From the NCBI GenBank assembly GCA_022794055.1, contig JAAWEA010000039.1, forward strand, positions 1 to 33,657: a DNA stretch of 33,657 nt. The letters are read 5' to 3'. Shown in pieces: positions 9,425 to 16,983 of the stretch. The notes under the pieces were generated by a model. It was given only the letters and a program-made list of their open reading frames with translations, was not told where the DNA came from and did not search any database. Position 1 is the stretch's first letter. Every line of letters starts with the position of its first letter. A program made the position numbers and the translations under genes. The DNA is from Clostridia bacterium. Lineage in GTDB: Bacteria; Bacillota; Clostridia; TANB77; CAG-508.

Positions 9425-9463
9425 TAAAATTCAATCCTTTCTTAATATTCCTGTATAAAACAT

Positions 9464-9503
9464 AAGATAGCTGTAATTTGCAATTATCTCAAACAGCTAT
9501 CTT
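9464..9503. terminator. Hairpin terminator after the PBP1A gene
   Basis: Arms AAGATAGCTGT / ACAGCTATCTT with an 18-base loop. It lies 17 bases beyond the pbp stop; the minus-strand tail is ATGTTTTATA, so the U run is imperfect. Confidence 0.6.
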
Positions 9504-9519
9504 AAAAGACATTTTTTAA

Positions 9520-11973
9520 CTATTCTTCTTGCTCTTGTTTACTAGTATTTCCAGTAGAATTTGTATTATTCGTATTATTCGTATTAGTACTTGAATTTGT
9601 TATAACATTGGAATTTGTAGTATTATTTGTCTTATCTGTATTTGTAGTAGTATTTGATGTTGTATTATTTTTTGTATCAGTAGTTGTGTTAGTATTAACA
9701 TTATTATTTGTTGTATTTGTATTAGAAGAATTTGTTGTATTAGTATTTATAATAACATTATCTTTTTCCACTTCTTGTGGGTCAAGTGCATCAATATCAT
9801 TTGTAATTCCTTGAATAATATTTTGAACAGAACTATTTGTATTAGTTTGATTTGTATCTTCATTTAACTCTGTCCCCTTATGTTTTGTACACAATTTAGG
9901 AATAGTTCCTTTTAAATAATATTCTGTATAAGTATGTGGGCACCCAGTTGTTGCTTTTAGCCCTGTTTCAGAACATATTGTAGCTGTTTTTACTGATAGT
10001 ACTTTTTCAAATTTAGCACTTTTTAACCCAGTATGAATTCTAGACATTACATTTGCCCAAATAAGTCCTGCAGGATTCTTTTTATTAAATTCTATTCTTT
10101 CATTTTGGTCAAAACCAAACCAAGTAACTGCTGTATAATATGGAGTAAATCCACAAAGCCATCTGTCAAAATTACTATCTGTTGTACCTGTTTTTGCAGC
10201 AACATCAACACCAGCTATTTTACAATATGTTGCAGTTCCACTATTTCCTTCTACTGGTTGTTTTAATAATTGCTTTAAAACATAAGCAACCTCTTTTGAA
10301 ACAACTCTCCTCTTTTTTGATTTTGACTTTATAACTGTTCTGTTACCTTTATCAATTTTTGTATAAAATGTTGGCTCTATATAAACTCCATCATTTGCAA
10401 TTGTTGCATAAGCTCCAGCCATTTCTAATGGACTAATTCCCTTTTGTAGTCCTCCTAATGAAAGAGTTAGGTTATTATCCTCTTTTGTTAATGTTGTTAC
10501 ACCTAATTTTTCTAAATACTTTATAGATGTTTTAGGTTTAATATCTTCCATAATTTCTACAAATGGAATATTTTGTGAAGATTCAACTGCTCTTCTAACT
10601 GTTATATTACCTAAAGCTCTACTATAATTTGTTGGATGATATCCATCTGCAAAGTCTTTTTCAGTATCATCTAAAATTGTTGAAGCTGTTATTTCTTTCT
10701 TGTCAATTGCTGGTAATAATACTGCAATTGGTTTAATAGAAGAACCTGTTTGTCTTATACTCTGTGTTGCCCTATTTAGACTTCTTGCTTCTTTCTTTTT
10801 ACCTAGCCCTCCTACACAAGCTAAAACTTGTCCTGTTTTATGATCCATTATTACCATTGCTGCTTGTGATGTATCATTATTAATTTTTGATTTTAGACTA
10901 TATTTACTTTTATTAAATTCATTTTCTGTTTCTTTTTGAATTTTTGTGTTTTCTGTACTGTATATTGTTAGCCCTGCCATTTCTAGATAATTAGTAGCAA
11001 AAGTTTCTGTAATATTATATTTCTTCATAATATCTTTTGTAGCTTCAGAAATTAAGGCATCTGTATGATATGAATAAACTCCATCTGTGCTTTGAGTATT
11101 TCCTTTTTTAAATTTTAGCCCTTTATCTACATTGGCAATAGCTTCATTACAAGAAGTTTCATCTATGTAACCCAATTCTTGCATTTTATTTAATACAGTT
11201 TTTGTTCTCTTTTTTATTTTTTCTGTATTGTCTTGTTCTGAAAAAGGATTATATGAGTTTGGCGAATTATTTATCCCTGCTAAAAAAGCACTTTCTTCTA
11301 ATGTTAATTGATTTACAGATTTATTAAAATAATAATTTGCTCCACTTTCTATCCCATAAATATTAGGTCCAACATATATAACATTCAAATATGCTTCTAA
11401 AACTTCATCTTTTGTTAATGCTGTTTCTAGCTGACAAGCTTTCCACCACTCTTTAACTTTTCTTGAAATACTGCTTGTAGAATCTCCTGTCAAATTTTTT
11501 ACTAGCTGTTGAGTAATAGTACTTCCTCCATAAGATGATGAGCCAAAATGTATTACATAAGAACCAATGGCTCCTACTGTTCTTTTTAAATCAATTCCTC
11601 CATGTGAATAATATCTTTCATCTTCTATTGCTATATAAGCATTTTTTACATTTTTTGGTATTGACTCAAATTTAACATATTTTTTGTATTTACTATCTCC
11701 AATAGTTTCTAATACATTACCATTTGCATCTTTTACTATTGAATTTTCATTTTTTATCATATCTATTGCTAATCTTTTCCATGTATTTGTGCTTATAGCT
11801 ATTTTTATACCAAAAACTATTACTATTGCTGTTATAAACAATAATATTGCTTTCAGTCTACTTTTTTTATTTTTCTTAGTTCTTTTAGTTCTCCTTTTTG
11901 CTTGAGTCCCTCCTTTTCTAAATGCTTTTGGCACATAATCTTCATCTTCATTGTATTTTTTCTTTTTACTCAT
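9520..11973 (-). CDS. Class A penicillin-binding protein (PBP1A type)
   Basis: Polymerises and cross-links peptidoglycan at the outer membrane face. 817 residues: a Lys/Arg-rich cytoplasmic tail, one membrane helix at about 40-60, and a GT51 glycosyltransferase domain with the catalytic EDERYYSHGGID motif, GGSTITQQLVKN and RKVKEWWKACQLE. The transpeptidase has the three active-site motifs SSIKP (SxxK, after RQTG), SQN and KTGTT. The last 110 or so residues are almost all Asn and Thr, a low-complexity extracellular tail. The start directly follows the DUF2974 stop (TAAATG), so the two genes form one operon. A typical GT51-PBP with no broken motif. Confidence 0.95.
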   Translation of the reverse strand: MSKKKKYNEDEDYVPKAFRKGGTQAKRRTKRTKKNKKSRLKAILLFITAIVIVFGIKIAISTNTWKRLAIDMIKNENSIVKDANGNVLETIGDSKYKKYVKFESIPKNVKNAYIAIEDERYYSHGGIDLKRTVGAIGSYVIHFGSSSYGGSTITQQLVKNLTGDSTSSISRKVKEWWKACQLETALTKDEVLEAYLNVIYVGPNIYGIESGANYYFNKSVNQLTLEESAFLAGINNSPNSYNPFSEQDNTEKIKKRTKTVLNKMQELGYIDETSCNEAIANVDKGLKFKKGNTQSTDGVYSYHTDALISEATKDIMKKYNITETFATNYLEMAGLTIYSTENTKIQKETENEFNKSKYSLKSKINNDTSQAAMVIMDHKTGQVLACVGGLGKKKEARSLNRATQSIRQTGSSIKPIAVLLPAIDKKEITASTILDDTEKDFADGYHPTNYSRALGNITVRRAVESSQNIPFVEIMEDIKPKTSIKYLEKLGVTTLTKEDNNLTLSLGGLQKGISPLEMAGAYATIANDGVYIEPTFYTKIDKGNRTVIKSKSKKRRVVSKEVAYVLKQLLKQPVEGNSGTATYCKIAGVDVAAKTGTTDSNFDRWLCGFTPYYTAVTWFGFDQNERIEFNKKNPAGLIWANVMSRIHTGLKSAKFEKVLSVKTATICSETGLKATTGCPHTYTEYYLKGTIPKLCTKHKGTELNEDTNQTNTNSSVQNIIQGITNDIDALDPQEVEKDNVIINTNTTNSSNTNTTNNNVNTNTTTDTKNNTTSNTTTNTDKTNNTTNSNVITNSSTNTNNTNNTNSTGNTSKQEQEE

Positions 11974-13068
11974 TTAATCACCTTTTTTCTTAATTCCTGT
12001 TATATTACTTTTTGCTATTTTTAATATCTCGTGTATAGTTTTTATTATGATTTCTTTTGTCTCATTATCTATATCTTTATAAAATTTTAACATTATTCTT
12101 GTATTTGTAAACCATTTTTTTCTTATCTGATTAACTGTTTCTGCATCTGTTTTATACAACATATCAAATATTACATTTATTACTTTTTCTCTTTCTTCTG
12201 GTTCTGTATTATGTAATAAAGCTGTTAATGTTTCATCAATAATTTTACTCTCATTTGTAAGTTCATGTACATATACAAACTGCTTTCCTTCTAATTGCCA
12301 AGTATATAAGTCATGTTGCATAATTCCCTTTTGTGTGCTTTTTACTATTATAGATTTTCCTTTGTTATTTAATATTCTTCCAATTATAGAAGACTGTGGT
12401 ATATAAGAATGTATTCTATTTATTATCTCTTGATATTCCTCTGTTTCTAATATTTCTTTTTCAAAGCCTGGTCCATCAGCATTATATATATCTATAATTC
12501 TATTTTTTACTTTTTCACTAGCAAATGTTGCAGCATATATCGCTAAGTTTCCGCCTTTTGAGTGTCCACCTATTCTTATCTTTTCTTTTTTATATTGTTT
12601 TCCTATTTCTTCTAAGTATTTTATAGAATCTATCTGAGATGTAATATGGCTTTTAAAACTCATAATAAAATCTTCTTTCCACCCTACAATTGTATTATCT
12701 GTTCCTCTATATGATATATATATTGTGTTATCTGGTAACAAAATAGTTATTGCTGAAAATTGTTCCTCTTTTTCTATACTTATTTTATTGATATATCTGG
12801 TTACTTCCATTTCTCCAAATCTTTTTGATTTTCCCATAAGCGGAAATAGTTTTTTATCATCTGGCCATAAAATTGGTAACTTACTCACATCTTGTTTTTT
12901 AAATCTTTTACCTAATTCTTTTATTGTTACTATTTCATTTTCTTCTATTATATTATCGAATGGAAAATATGAAAATCTTGCTAGTATTAAAGCATCTATT
13001 TCATTAAATTTATCTTGTTCTAGCGTTAAATCCCCTCTCCATTTGATATAATCACATATATTTGACAT
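11974..13068 (-). CDS. DUF2974 (Mbeg1-like) alpha/beta hydrolase
   Basis: 364 residues. The N-terminal half has ALILARFSYFPFD and the lipase-like strand TIYISYRGTDNTIVGWKEDF; the nucleophile elbow is GGHSKGGNLAIYAA (GxSxG, Ser at about residue 170); NADGPGFEKEIL follows. These are marks of the DUF2974/Mbeg1-like family of lipase-like hydrolases. Its substrate is not known. No signal peptide is evident, so it is probably cytoplasmic. It is joined to the PBP gene with no gap (stop TAA immediately followed by ATG), suggesting coordinated expression with cell-wall synthesis. A promoter lies between it and palindromic copy C. Confidence 0.78.
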   Translation of the reverse strand: MSNICDYIKWRGDLTLEQDKFNEIDALILARFSYFPFDNIIEENEIVTIKELGKRFKKQDVSKLPILWPDDKKLFPLMGKSKRFGEMEVTRYINKISIEKEEQFSAITILLPDNTIYISYRGTDNTIVGWKEDFIMSFKSHITSQIDSIKYLEEIGKQYKKEKIRIGGHSKGGNLAIYAATFASEKVKNRIIDIYNADGPGFEKEILETEEYQEIINRIHSYIPQSSIIGRILNNKGKSIIVKSTQKGIMQHDLYTWQLEGKQFVYVHELTNESKIIDETLTALLHNTEPEEREKVINVIFDMLYKTDAETVNQIRKKWFTNTRIMLKFYKDIDNETKEIIIKTIHEILKIAKSNITGIKKKGD

Positions 13069-13100
13069 TTTATTTTCCTCTTTTTATTTTGTTATTTATA

Positions 13101-13128
13101 ATTCTATCATAGAATAAAAAAAAATCAA
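13101..13128 (-). promoter_or_regulatory. Candidate promoter of the DUF2974-PBP operon
   Basis: TTGATT and TAGAAT on the minus strand with a 16-base spacer, placed between copy C and the start at 13068. The ribosome binding site is AAGAGGAAAA. Confidence 0.5.
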
Positions 13129-13137
13129 ACATATAAT

Positions 13138-13227
13138 ATAAAAAAGGGAAAAAGGGTCCAGGACAAAAAATCCCTCCAATGAAAATTGGAGGGATTTTTT
13201 GTCCTGGACCCTTTTTCCCTTTTTTAT
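13138..13227. repeat. Compound palindromic element, copy C (rpmE 3' end)
   Basis: A 90-base inverted repeat made of two half-units of GGGAAAAAGGGTCCAGGAC followed by AAAAAATCCCTC. The outer arms extend with ATAAAAAA / TTTTTTAT and the inner arms with CCAAT / ATTGG around a GAAA loop. Both extensions are specific to this locus but perfectly paired. It overlaps the rpmE stop and likely terminates that gene. Confidence 0.9.
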
Positions 13228-13424
13228 GCAAGTCCATATTTCTTTTTAAATTTATCTGCTCTTCCTCCGACTGTTTCTTGTCTTAGGTTTCCTGTCCAAT
13301 ATGGATGACATTTAGAGCAAACATCTACTTTTAAATCTTTTTTTGTTGAACCAACTTCTAATACATTTCCGCATGCACAAGTAATTGTTGTTTGGTTATA
13401 TGTTGGATGTATTCCTTCTTTCAT
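13224..13424 (-). CDS. rpmE: 50S ribosomal protein L31, zinc-binding form
   Basis: 66 residues, component of the large ribosomal subunit at the subunit bridge. [20 protein letters not shown] and [10 protein letters not shown] carry the Cys set C16, C18, C36 and C39 that marks the zinc-containing (C+) L31 form. The [12 protein letters not shown] ending is typical. The start has an AAGAGGTG site. It has its own promoter, and its stop lies in the palindrome at 13138-13227. Confidence 0.97.
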   Translation of the reverse strand: MKEGIHPTYNQTTITCACGNVLEVGSTKKDLKVDVCSKCHPYWTGNLRQETVGGRADKFKKKYGLA

Positions 13425-13468
13425 TTATTTTCACCTCTTTTTCATTTTTTATAACATGACTGTTTTTT

Positions 13469-13497
13469 ATAATAACATATTATTTATTATTTTTCAA
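13469..13497 (-). promoter_or_regulatory. rpmE promoter
   Basis: TTGAAA, 17 bases, TATTAT on the minus strand, 45 bases before the rpmE start and just after the stop of the small upstream gene. Confidence 0.6.
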
Positions 13498-13500
13498 GTA

Positions 13501-13665
13501 TTATTTTTGTCCATTTTCATTTTTTTGTTGGTCAAATATATATTGGGCTGATTGTAACATTTCTTTGTTTAATGATAACTTGTTTACTAATTTCCCCATT
13601 ACATTAAAAACACAGGCTATTATTAATATTAACATTCCAATTTTTTTCCAATATCTTTTTAACAT
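13501..13665 (-). CDS. Small membrane protein, 54 residues, unknown function
   Basis: An ATG at 13663-13665 opens 54 codons. Two independent signals support it: a strong ribosome binding site (AAAGGAGAAA) seven bases before the ATG, and a consensus promoter (TTGACA, 17 bases, TATAAT) just upstream. The protein has a basic start (MLKRYWKKIG), one hydrophobic helix (MLILIIACVFNVMGKL) and a short polar, glutamine-rich tail (YIFDQQKNENGQK). I do not recognise the family. It resembles single-pass small membrane proteins generally, with the tail probably outside. Confidence 0.7.
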   Translation of the reverse strand: MLKRYWKKIGMLILIIACVFNVMGKLVNKLSLNKEMLQSAQYIFDQQKNENGQK

Positions 13666-13697
13666 TACTTTTTCTCCTTTTAAAATAATACATTTAT

Positions 13698-13726
13698 ATT
13701 ATACTGTTTTTTATAATTTTTGTCAA
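13698..13726 (-). promoter_or_regulatory. Consensus sigma-A promoter of the small membrane protein
   Basis: Exact TTGACA and TATAAT with a 17-base spacer on the minus strand, 33 bases before the start codon. It is the best promoter match in the window. Confidence 0.82.
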
Positions 13727-13767
13727 TATTCTTTAAAACTCTAATCTTTTAAATATTAACATTTTTA

Positions 13768-13795
13768 TTGCACAACTAAATATATGTGATATAAT
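13768..13795 (+). promoter_or_regulatory. Promoter of the CoaD-like gene
   Basis: TTGCAC and TATAAT with a 16-base spacer, about 50 bases before the ATG. The ribosome binding site AGGAGGT precedes the start by six bases. Confidence 0.6.
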
Positions 13796-13846
13796 TAATT
13801 ATATAGATGTAGAAAATAACATAATACTGATTTGTAGGAGGTTAAC

Positions 13847-14326
13847 ATGAAAATTTGTTTTTACTATGGAAGTTTTGATCCATTCACAAATGGACATCTG
13901 TATGTATGTACAGAAGCATTAAAAAAATTCGATAAACTGGTTATATCAATAGGATGTAATCCTTTAAAGATTTATAGGCGGCGGAGATTTAACAAACACT
14001 TAATGGAAAAAGCTATGAAAGAAATATTTAAAAAAAATAACCTCAATATTGAATTAACATCTAGATTTTTAATTACTATATTAAAATTAAGAAGTGTTAA
14101 TCCAATTATTATCAGAGGTATTAGAAATAATGCTGATTATATTTATGAAAAAAGATTATCTATTATTTGGAATAAACTTTTTGGGTTAAAAACAATTTTT
14201 ATAAAAGGCAATAATATCAGTTCTACTATGATAACGAATAAGCTAAAAGCTGGTGAGGATGTATCTTCATTTTTACCAAAAGAAATATTTGAAATAGTAA
14301 CAACTAATAGTCTGAGGGATTCCTAA
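13847..14326 (+). CDS. Divergent phosphopantetheine adenylyltransferase-like nucleotidyltransferase
   Basis: CoaD transfers AMP to 4'-phosphopantetheine in coenzyme A synthesis. 159 residues, the family length. The signature YGSFDPFTNGH (T14, H17) is intact, the NP-K segment (NPLK) and IIRGIRNNADYIYEKRL fit the CoaD substrate loops, and ISSTMITNKL stands for the usual ISST-V-E block. The middle is poorly conserved: the KKGLFS-like loop is replaced by KIYRRRRFNKHL, and the DG-L motif is not clear. Two of those arginines are tandem CGG codons (13979-13984), the only in-frame CGG I found outside the two frameshift sites. It could be the cell's CoaD or a paralogue. It has its own promoter and is convergent with spoIIIAA. 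Confidence 0.7.
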   Translation: MKICFYYGSFDPFTNGHLYVCTEALKKFDKLVISIGCNPLKIYRRRRFNKHLMEKAMKEIFKKNNLNIELTSRFLITILKLRSVNPIIIRGIRNNADYIYEKRLSIIWNKLFGLKTIFIKGNNISSTMITNKLKAGEDVSSFLPKEIFEIVTTNSLRDS

Positions 14327-14339
14327 ATAGGTTTCCCTC
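14314..14339. terminator. Symmetric hairpin at the CoaD-like stop codon
   Basis: A 26-base dyad: GAGGGA, TT, CCTA, AA, TAGG, TT, TCCCTC. It overlaps the stop and lies between convergent genes. It has the same GAGGGA / TCCCTC outer stem and mismatched internal loop as the palindromic family (copy B), so it may be a diverged minimal member. Confidence 0.6.
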
Positions 14340-14369
14340 CATTGCATTTTTAATATTTGTTAAAATAAT

Positions 14370-15239
14370 TTATAAAAATATCACTTTTTGTATCTCTCTA
14401 TTTTCAATAAGCTCATAAATCTGCCTATTGTTCTTTATATCATCAATGTTTCTACCATGCATAGTAAAAATCCCCTTAACACCAGAGAATAAAGCATAAT
14501 GTATAGCCTCAACATCTTCTTTACTCCCAATTTCATCACAAGCAACAATTTCAGGAGCCATAGTTCTAATCAACATATGAATCCCTTTATATTTATCTAC
14601 GTTCTCAATAATATCAGTTCTAATTCCAACATCGTTTTGAGGAACCCCCTTATACATAGCCGCAATTTCTCCTCTTTCATCTACTACACCACACACTTTT
14701 CCCCTAAAATTTATTTCATCAATTCCATTACTTAATCTTCTAATCAAATCTCTTAACACTGTAGTTTTTCCTTTACCTGGTGGAGCTACAATAATTGTAT
14801 TAAAAATTGTTTTGTTTTCAACATCTATAACTTCTCTTAATATTCTTGTACTACAATTTAAAATTTCTCTAGCTATTCTAAAATTTAAACTTGATATGTA
14901 TTTTACATTTATAATTTTCCCATTTTCAATAACACAGCTACCAGTAATACCAATTCTATGTCCACCTTGAACTGTAACAAATCCTTCACAAATTTGATTT
15001 TTATAAGCATATATTGAATTTTCACAAATCCTTTCTACAATTTGTAATATTTCACTTTGCTGAATATTATATTGTAACATCAAATCTCTTTCCCTTAGCT
15101 TCAAAATGATGGGTCTATTTGCTCTCATTCTAATTTCCTGAACTTCATCTATAAGTTTAATATTTTCTTGAAACAAATTTGAAAAAATTTGGTATATTTT
15201 ATTTGGAAAATATCTTAATATGTCATCTATAATTTTCAT
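14370..15239 (-). CDS. spoIIIAA: Stage III sporulation protein AA (C-terminally short, orphan)
   Basis: Secretion-type ATPase of the SpoIIIA-SpoIIQ channel that links forespore and mother cell. 289 residues. It has the QEIRMRANRPIIL start block, QGGHRIGITG, Walker A APPGKGKTT (152-160), the VVDERGEIA motif and CDEIGSKEDVEA with MHGR. The family normally continues for some 15-20 residues after the point where this ends (EIQKVIFL), with an FERIIVLS-like and GPGTIE-like tail that I cannot find in any frame. The genes spoIIIAB-AH that usually follow are absent; a convergent CoaD-like gene comes instead. The start has a GGAGGAG site. It may be a functional relocated gene or a relic. Confidence 0.92.
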   Translation of the reverse strand: MKIIDDILRYFPNKIYQIFSNLFQENIKLIDEVQEIRMRANRPIILKLRERDLMLQYNIQQSEILQIVERICENSIYAYKNQICEGFVTVQGGHRIGITGSCVIENGKIINVKYISSLNFRIAREILNCSTRILREVIDVENKTIFNTIIVAPPGKGKTTVLRDLIRRLSNGIDEINFRGKVCGVVDERGEIAAMYKGVPQNDVGIRTDIIENVDKYKGIHMLIRTMAPEIVACDEIGSKEDVEAIHYALFSGVKGIFTMHGRNIDDIKNNRQIYELIENREIQKVIFL

Positions 15240-15350
15240 TACTCCTCCTTGTCCAAAATTTCCTTTTGTTTGGACATTATATTATATTCTTGATTAAAAT
15301 TTTTATGTATTTTATTTCTAATATTGGTTACACTATTTACGGTGATTAAA

Positions 15351-16055
15351 TTGAAAAATAAATGGTGGATTATTTTGGCATTAGTTCTTATTGTCGGATT
15401 AGGCCTTGGAGTTTATTTTATTACAAATAACAATAATTCCGAAAGTCCTTATACTGCAAATAAAGTTTCTACTGAAAATCAAAATAGCGAAAATTCTAAT
15501 ATGAACAATGATATAAGTAATAATACTGAAAATACTTCTAAAGAAAATATAATAAACATTACTCAAAATGATACTGGAGGTAAAATTCCTGATATATCAC
15601 AAAAATTAATTTCTACTTTCTCAACTAAGATATATTCTAATGATCCTGCTAGGCAAAACAATGTTGTCCTTACTTGCTCTCAGTTAAATGGTGCAATAGT
15701 TCCCAATGGTACTACTTTTTCATTTTGTAACACTTTAGGTCCTGCAACCCCTTCCGAAGGTTATCAAGAAGCTGATGTTTTTGATAAAGATGGTAACAAA
15801 GAAAAAGGAATTGGTGGTGGAAAATGCCAAGTAAGTTCAACTTTATATAATGCTGTACTTTCAGTTCCAACTTTAGTTGTAACTGAAAGACATCCTCACA
15901 GCAATAAAGTTCCTTATGTTCAAACTGGAAAAGATGCTGCTGTTAGCTATGGTAGTTATGACTTAAAGTTCCAAAATAATAGTGGATTTGACATACAAAT
16001 TCAGGCTGCTACTGATGGTAAAACTATTACTACATCTTTATTAAGAGTAAATTAA
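15351..16055 (+). CDS. VanW-like family protein, membrane-anchored
   Basis: I place the start at TTG 15351 because GGTGA lies five bases upstream, and the protein then begins LKNKWWIILALVLIVGLGLG, a normal signal-anchor. An earlier in-frame TTG at 15324 has no binding site. A linker rich in Asn, Ser and Glu follows (about residues 25-75), then the VanW domain: STFSTKIYSNDPARQNNV, NGTTFSFCNTLGP, EGYQEADVF, GGGKCQVSSTLYNAVL and ERHPHSNKVPYV. VanW domains are extracytoplasmic and of unknown biochemical role; the vanW gene of some vancomycin clusters gave the name, but this one has no resistance genes beside it. Divergent from spoIIIAA. Confidence 0.9.
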   Translation: MKNKWWIILALVLIVGLGLGVYFITNNNNSESPYTANKVSTENQNSENSNMNNDISNNTENTSKENIINITQNDTGGKIPDISQKLISTFSTKIYSNDPARQNNVVLTCSQLNGAIVPNGTTFSFCNTLGPATPSEGYQEADVFDKDGNKEKGIGGGKCQVSSTLYNAVLSVPTLVVTERHPHSNKVPYVQTGKDAAVSYGSYDLKFQNNSGFDIQIQAATDGKTITTSLLRVN

Positions 16056-16062
16056 ATCTAAT

Positions 16063-16106
16063 AAATCGGTCAAATAGTAGAATATTCTTCCTATTTTGAC
16101 CGATTT
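16063..16106. terminator. Bidirectional terminator between vanW-like and yihY-like genes
   Basis: Arms AAATCGGTCAAATAG / CTATTTTGACCGATTT form a stem of about 15 base pairs around a 13-base loop, between two convergent genes. Confidence 0.8.
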
Positions 16107-16124
16107 AAGCAATTTTATTGAATT

Positions 16125-16949
16125 TTATCTAGACTTTACCATTTTATTAATTTCTGCACCCAAAAATGCAATATAAAAACAAGCATAAGTCCACATCATA
16201 ATAAGCATAAGTGTTGTTAAACTACCATAAGTAATTGAAAAGCCTTTAAAAATATTCAAATATTGTGAAAATACAAAGGATACTATATTTAATGTAACTG
16301 CTCCAAAAATAGCTCCTGGAATCTGACTTTTAAAAGACAACTTATGTTTTGGCATAAATTTATATAACAATAAAAATACCAAAAATGTTATTGACAAAAA
16401 TGCTATTTCTGTTAAAATCCCCGAGATTATAGTAAAATTCTCTAGTCGACCAAAATAATTTTTTATTATGCTTATTAGGCTATCTCCAAAAACCAACAAA
16501 GTTAAACCAGTTGCAATCAAAATAATAAATATAACTGTTTCAATAATTGCTCTAATTCTTAAATACAAATATGATTTATATTTATCTCCTTCTATTTTAT
16601 AAACAGATTGCATACCTTTAGTTAAAGCATATAATCCCTTTCCAGCAGACCATAATGTAAATATAATTGAAATAGAAATAGTACCAATTGACTTAGAATA
16701 AACCTCTTGTACAACTCCTAGTACAATTTCATTCATACTAGCTGGTATTATTTTAGAAAACATTTCAAATAAAGTCTGTTGACTAATATTAGTAAACTGA
16801 ATTAATGTTATTAGCGAAATAACAAATGGTATAAAAGATAAAATAGTATAATAAGAACATTCCGCTGTAAATTCACTTACATGATCATTACTTATATTTC
16901 TTATTAAATCTTTAAACCAATTATATTGTTTTCTAACAAATTCTCTCAT
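16125..16949 (-). CDS. YihY/BrkB-family inner membrane protein
   Basis: 274 residues with six predicted membrane segments, for example CSYYTILSFIPFVISLITLI, GTISISIIFTLWSAGKGLYA, FIILIATGLTLLVFGDSLI and MLIMMWTYACFYIAFLGAEI. The block AECSYYTILSFIPF near residue 29 and the end WTYACFYIAFLGAEIN are typical of the YihY family, once misnamed ribonuclease BN. Possible transport or envelope role; no function is proven. The gene follows recG by 34 bases and is likely in its operon. Confidence 0.9.
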   Translation of the reverse strand: MREFVRKQYNWFKDLIRNISNDHVSEFTAECSYYTILSFIPFVISLITLIQFTNISQQTLFEMFSKIIPASMNEIVLGVVQEVYSKSIGTISISIIFTLWSAGKGLYALTKGMQSVYKIEGDKYKSYLYLRIRAIIETVIFIILIATGLTLLVFGDSLISIIKNYFGRLENFTIISGILTEIAFLSITFLVFLLLYKFMPKHKLSFKSQIPGAIFGAVTLNIVSFVFSQYLNIFKGFSITYGSLTTLMLIMMWTYACFYIAFLGAEINKMVKSR

Positions 16950-16983
16950 AATTTATCTATTTCCCTCCTTAATGCACAAACTT

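Noticed and set aside
9520..9860. Tandem DNA repeat or CRISPR-like array in the TTNGTATTNG-rich region
   Set aside because: It is the low-complexity Asn/Thr-coding tail of the PBP gene; there is no constant repeat with spacers.
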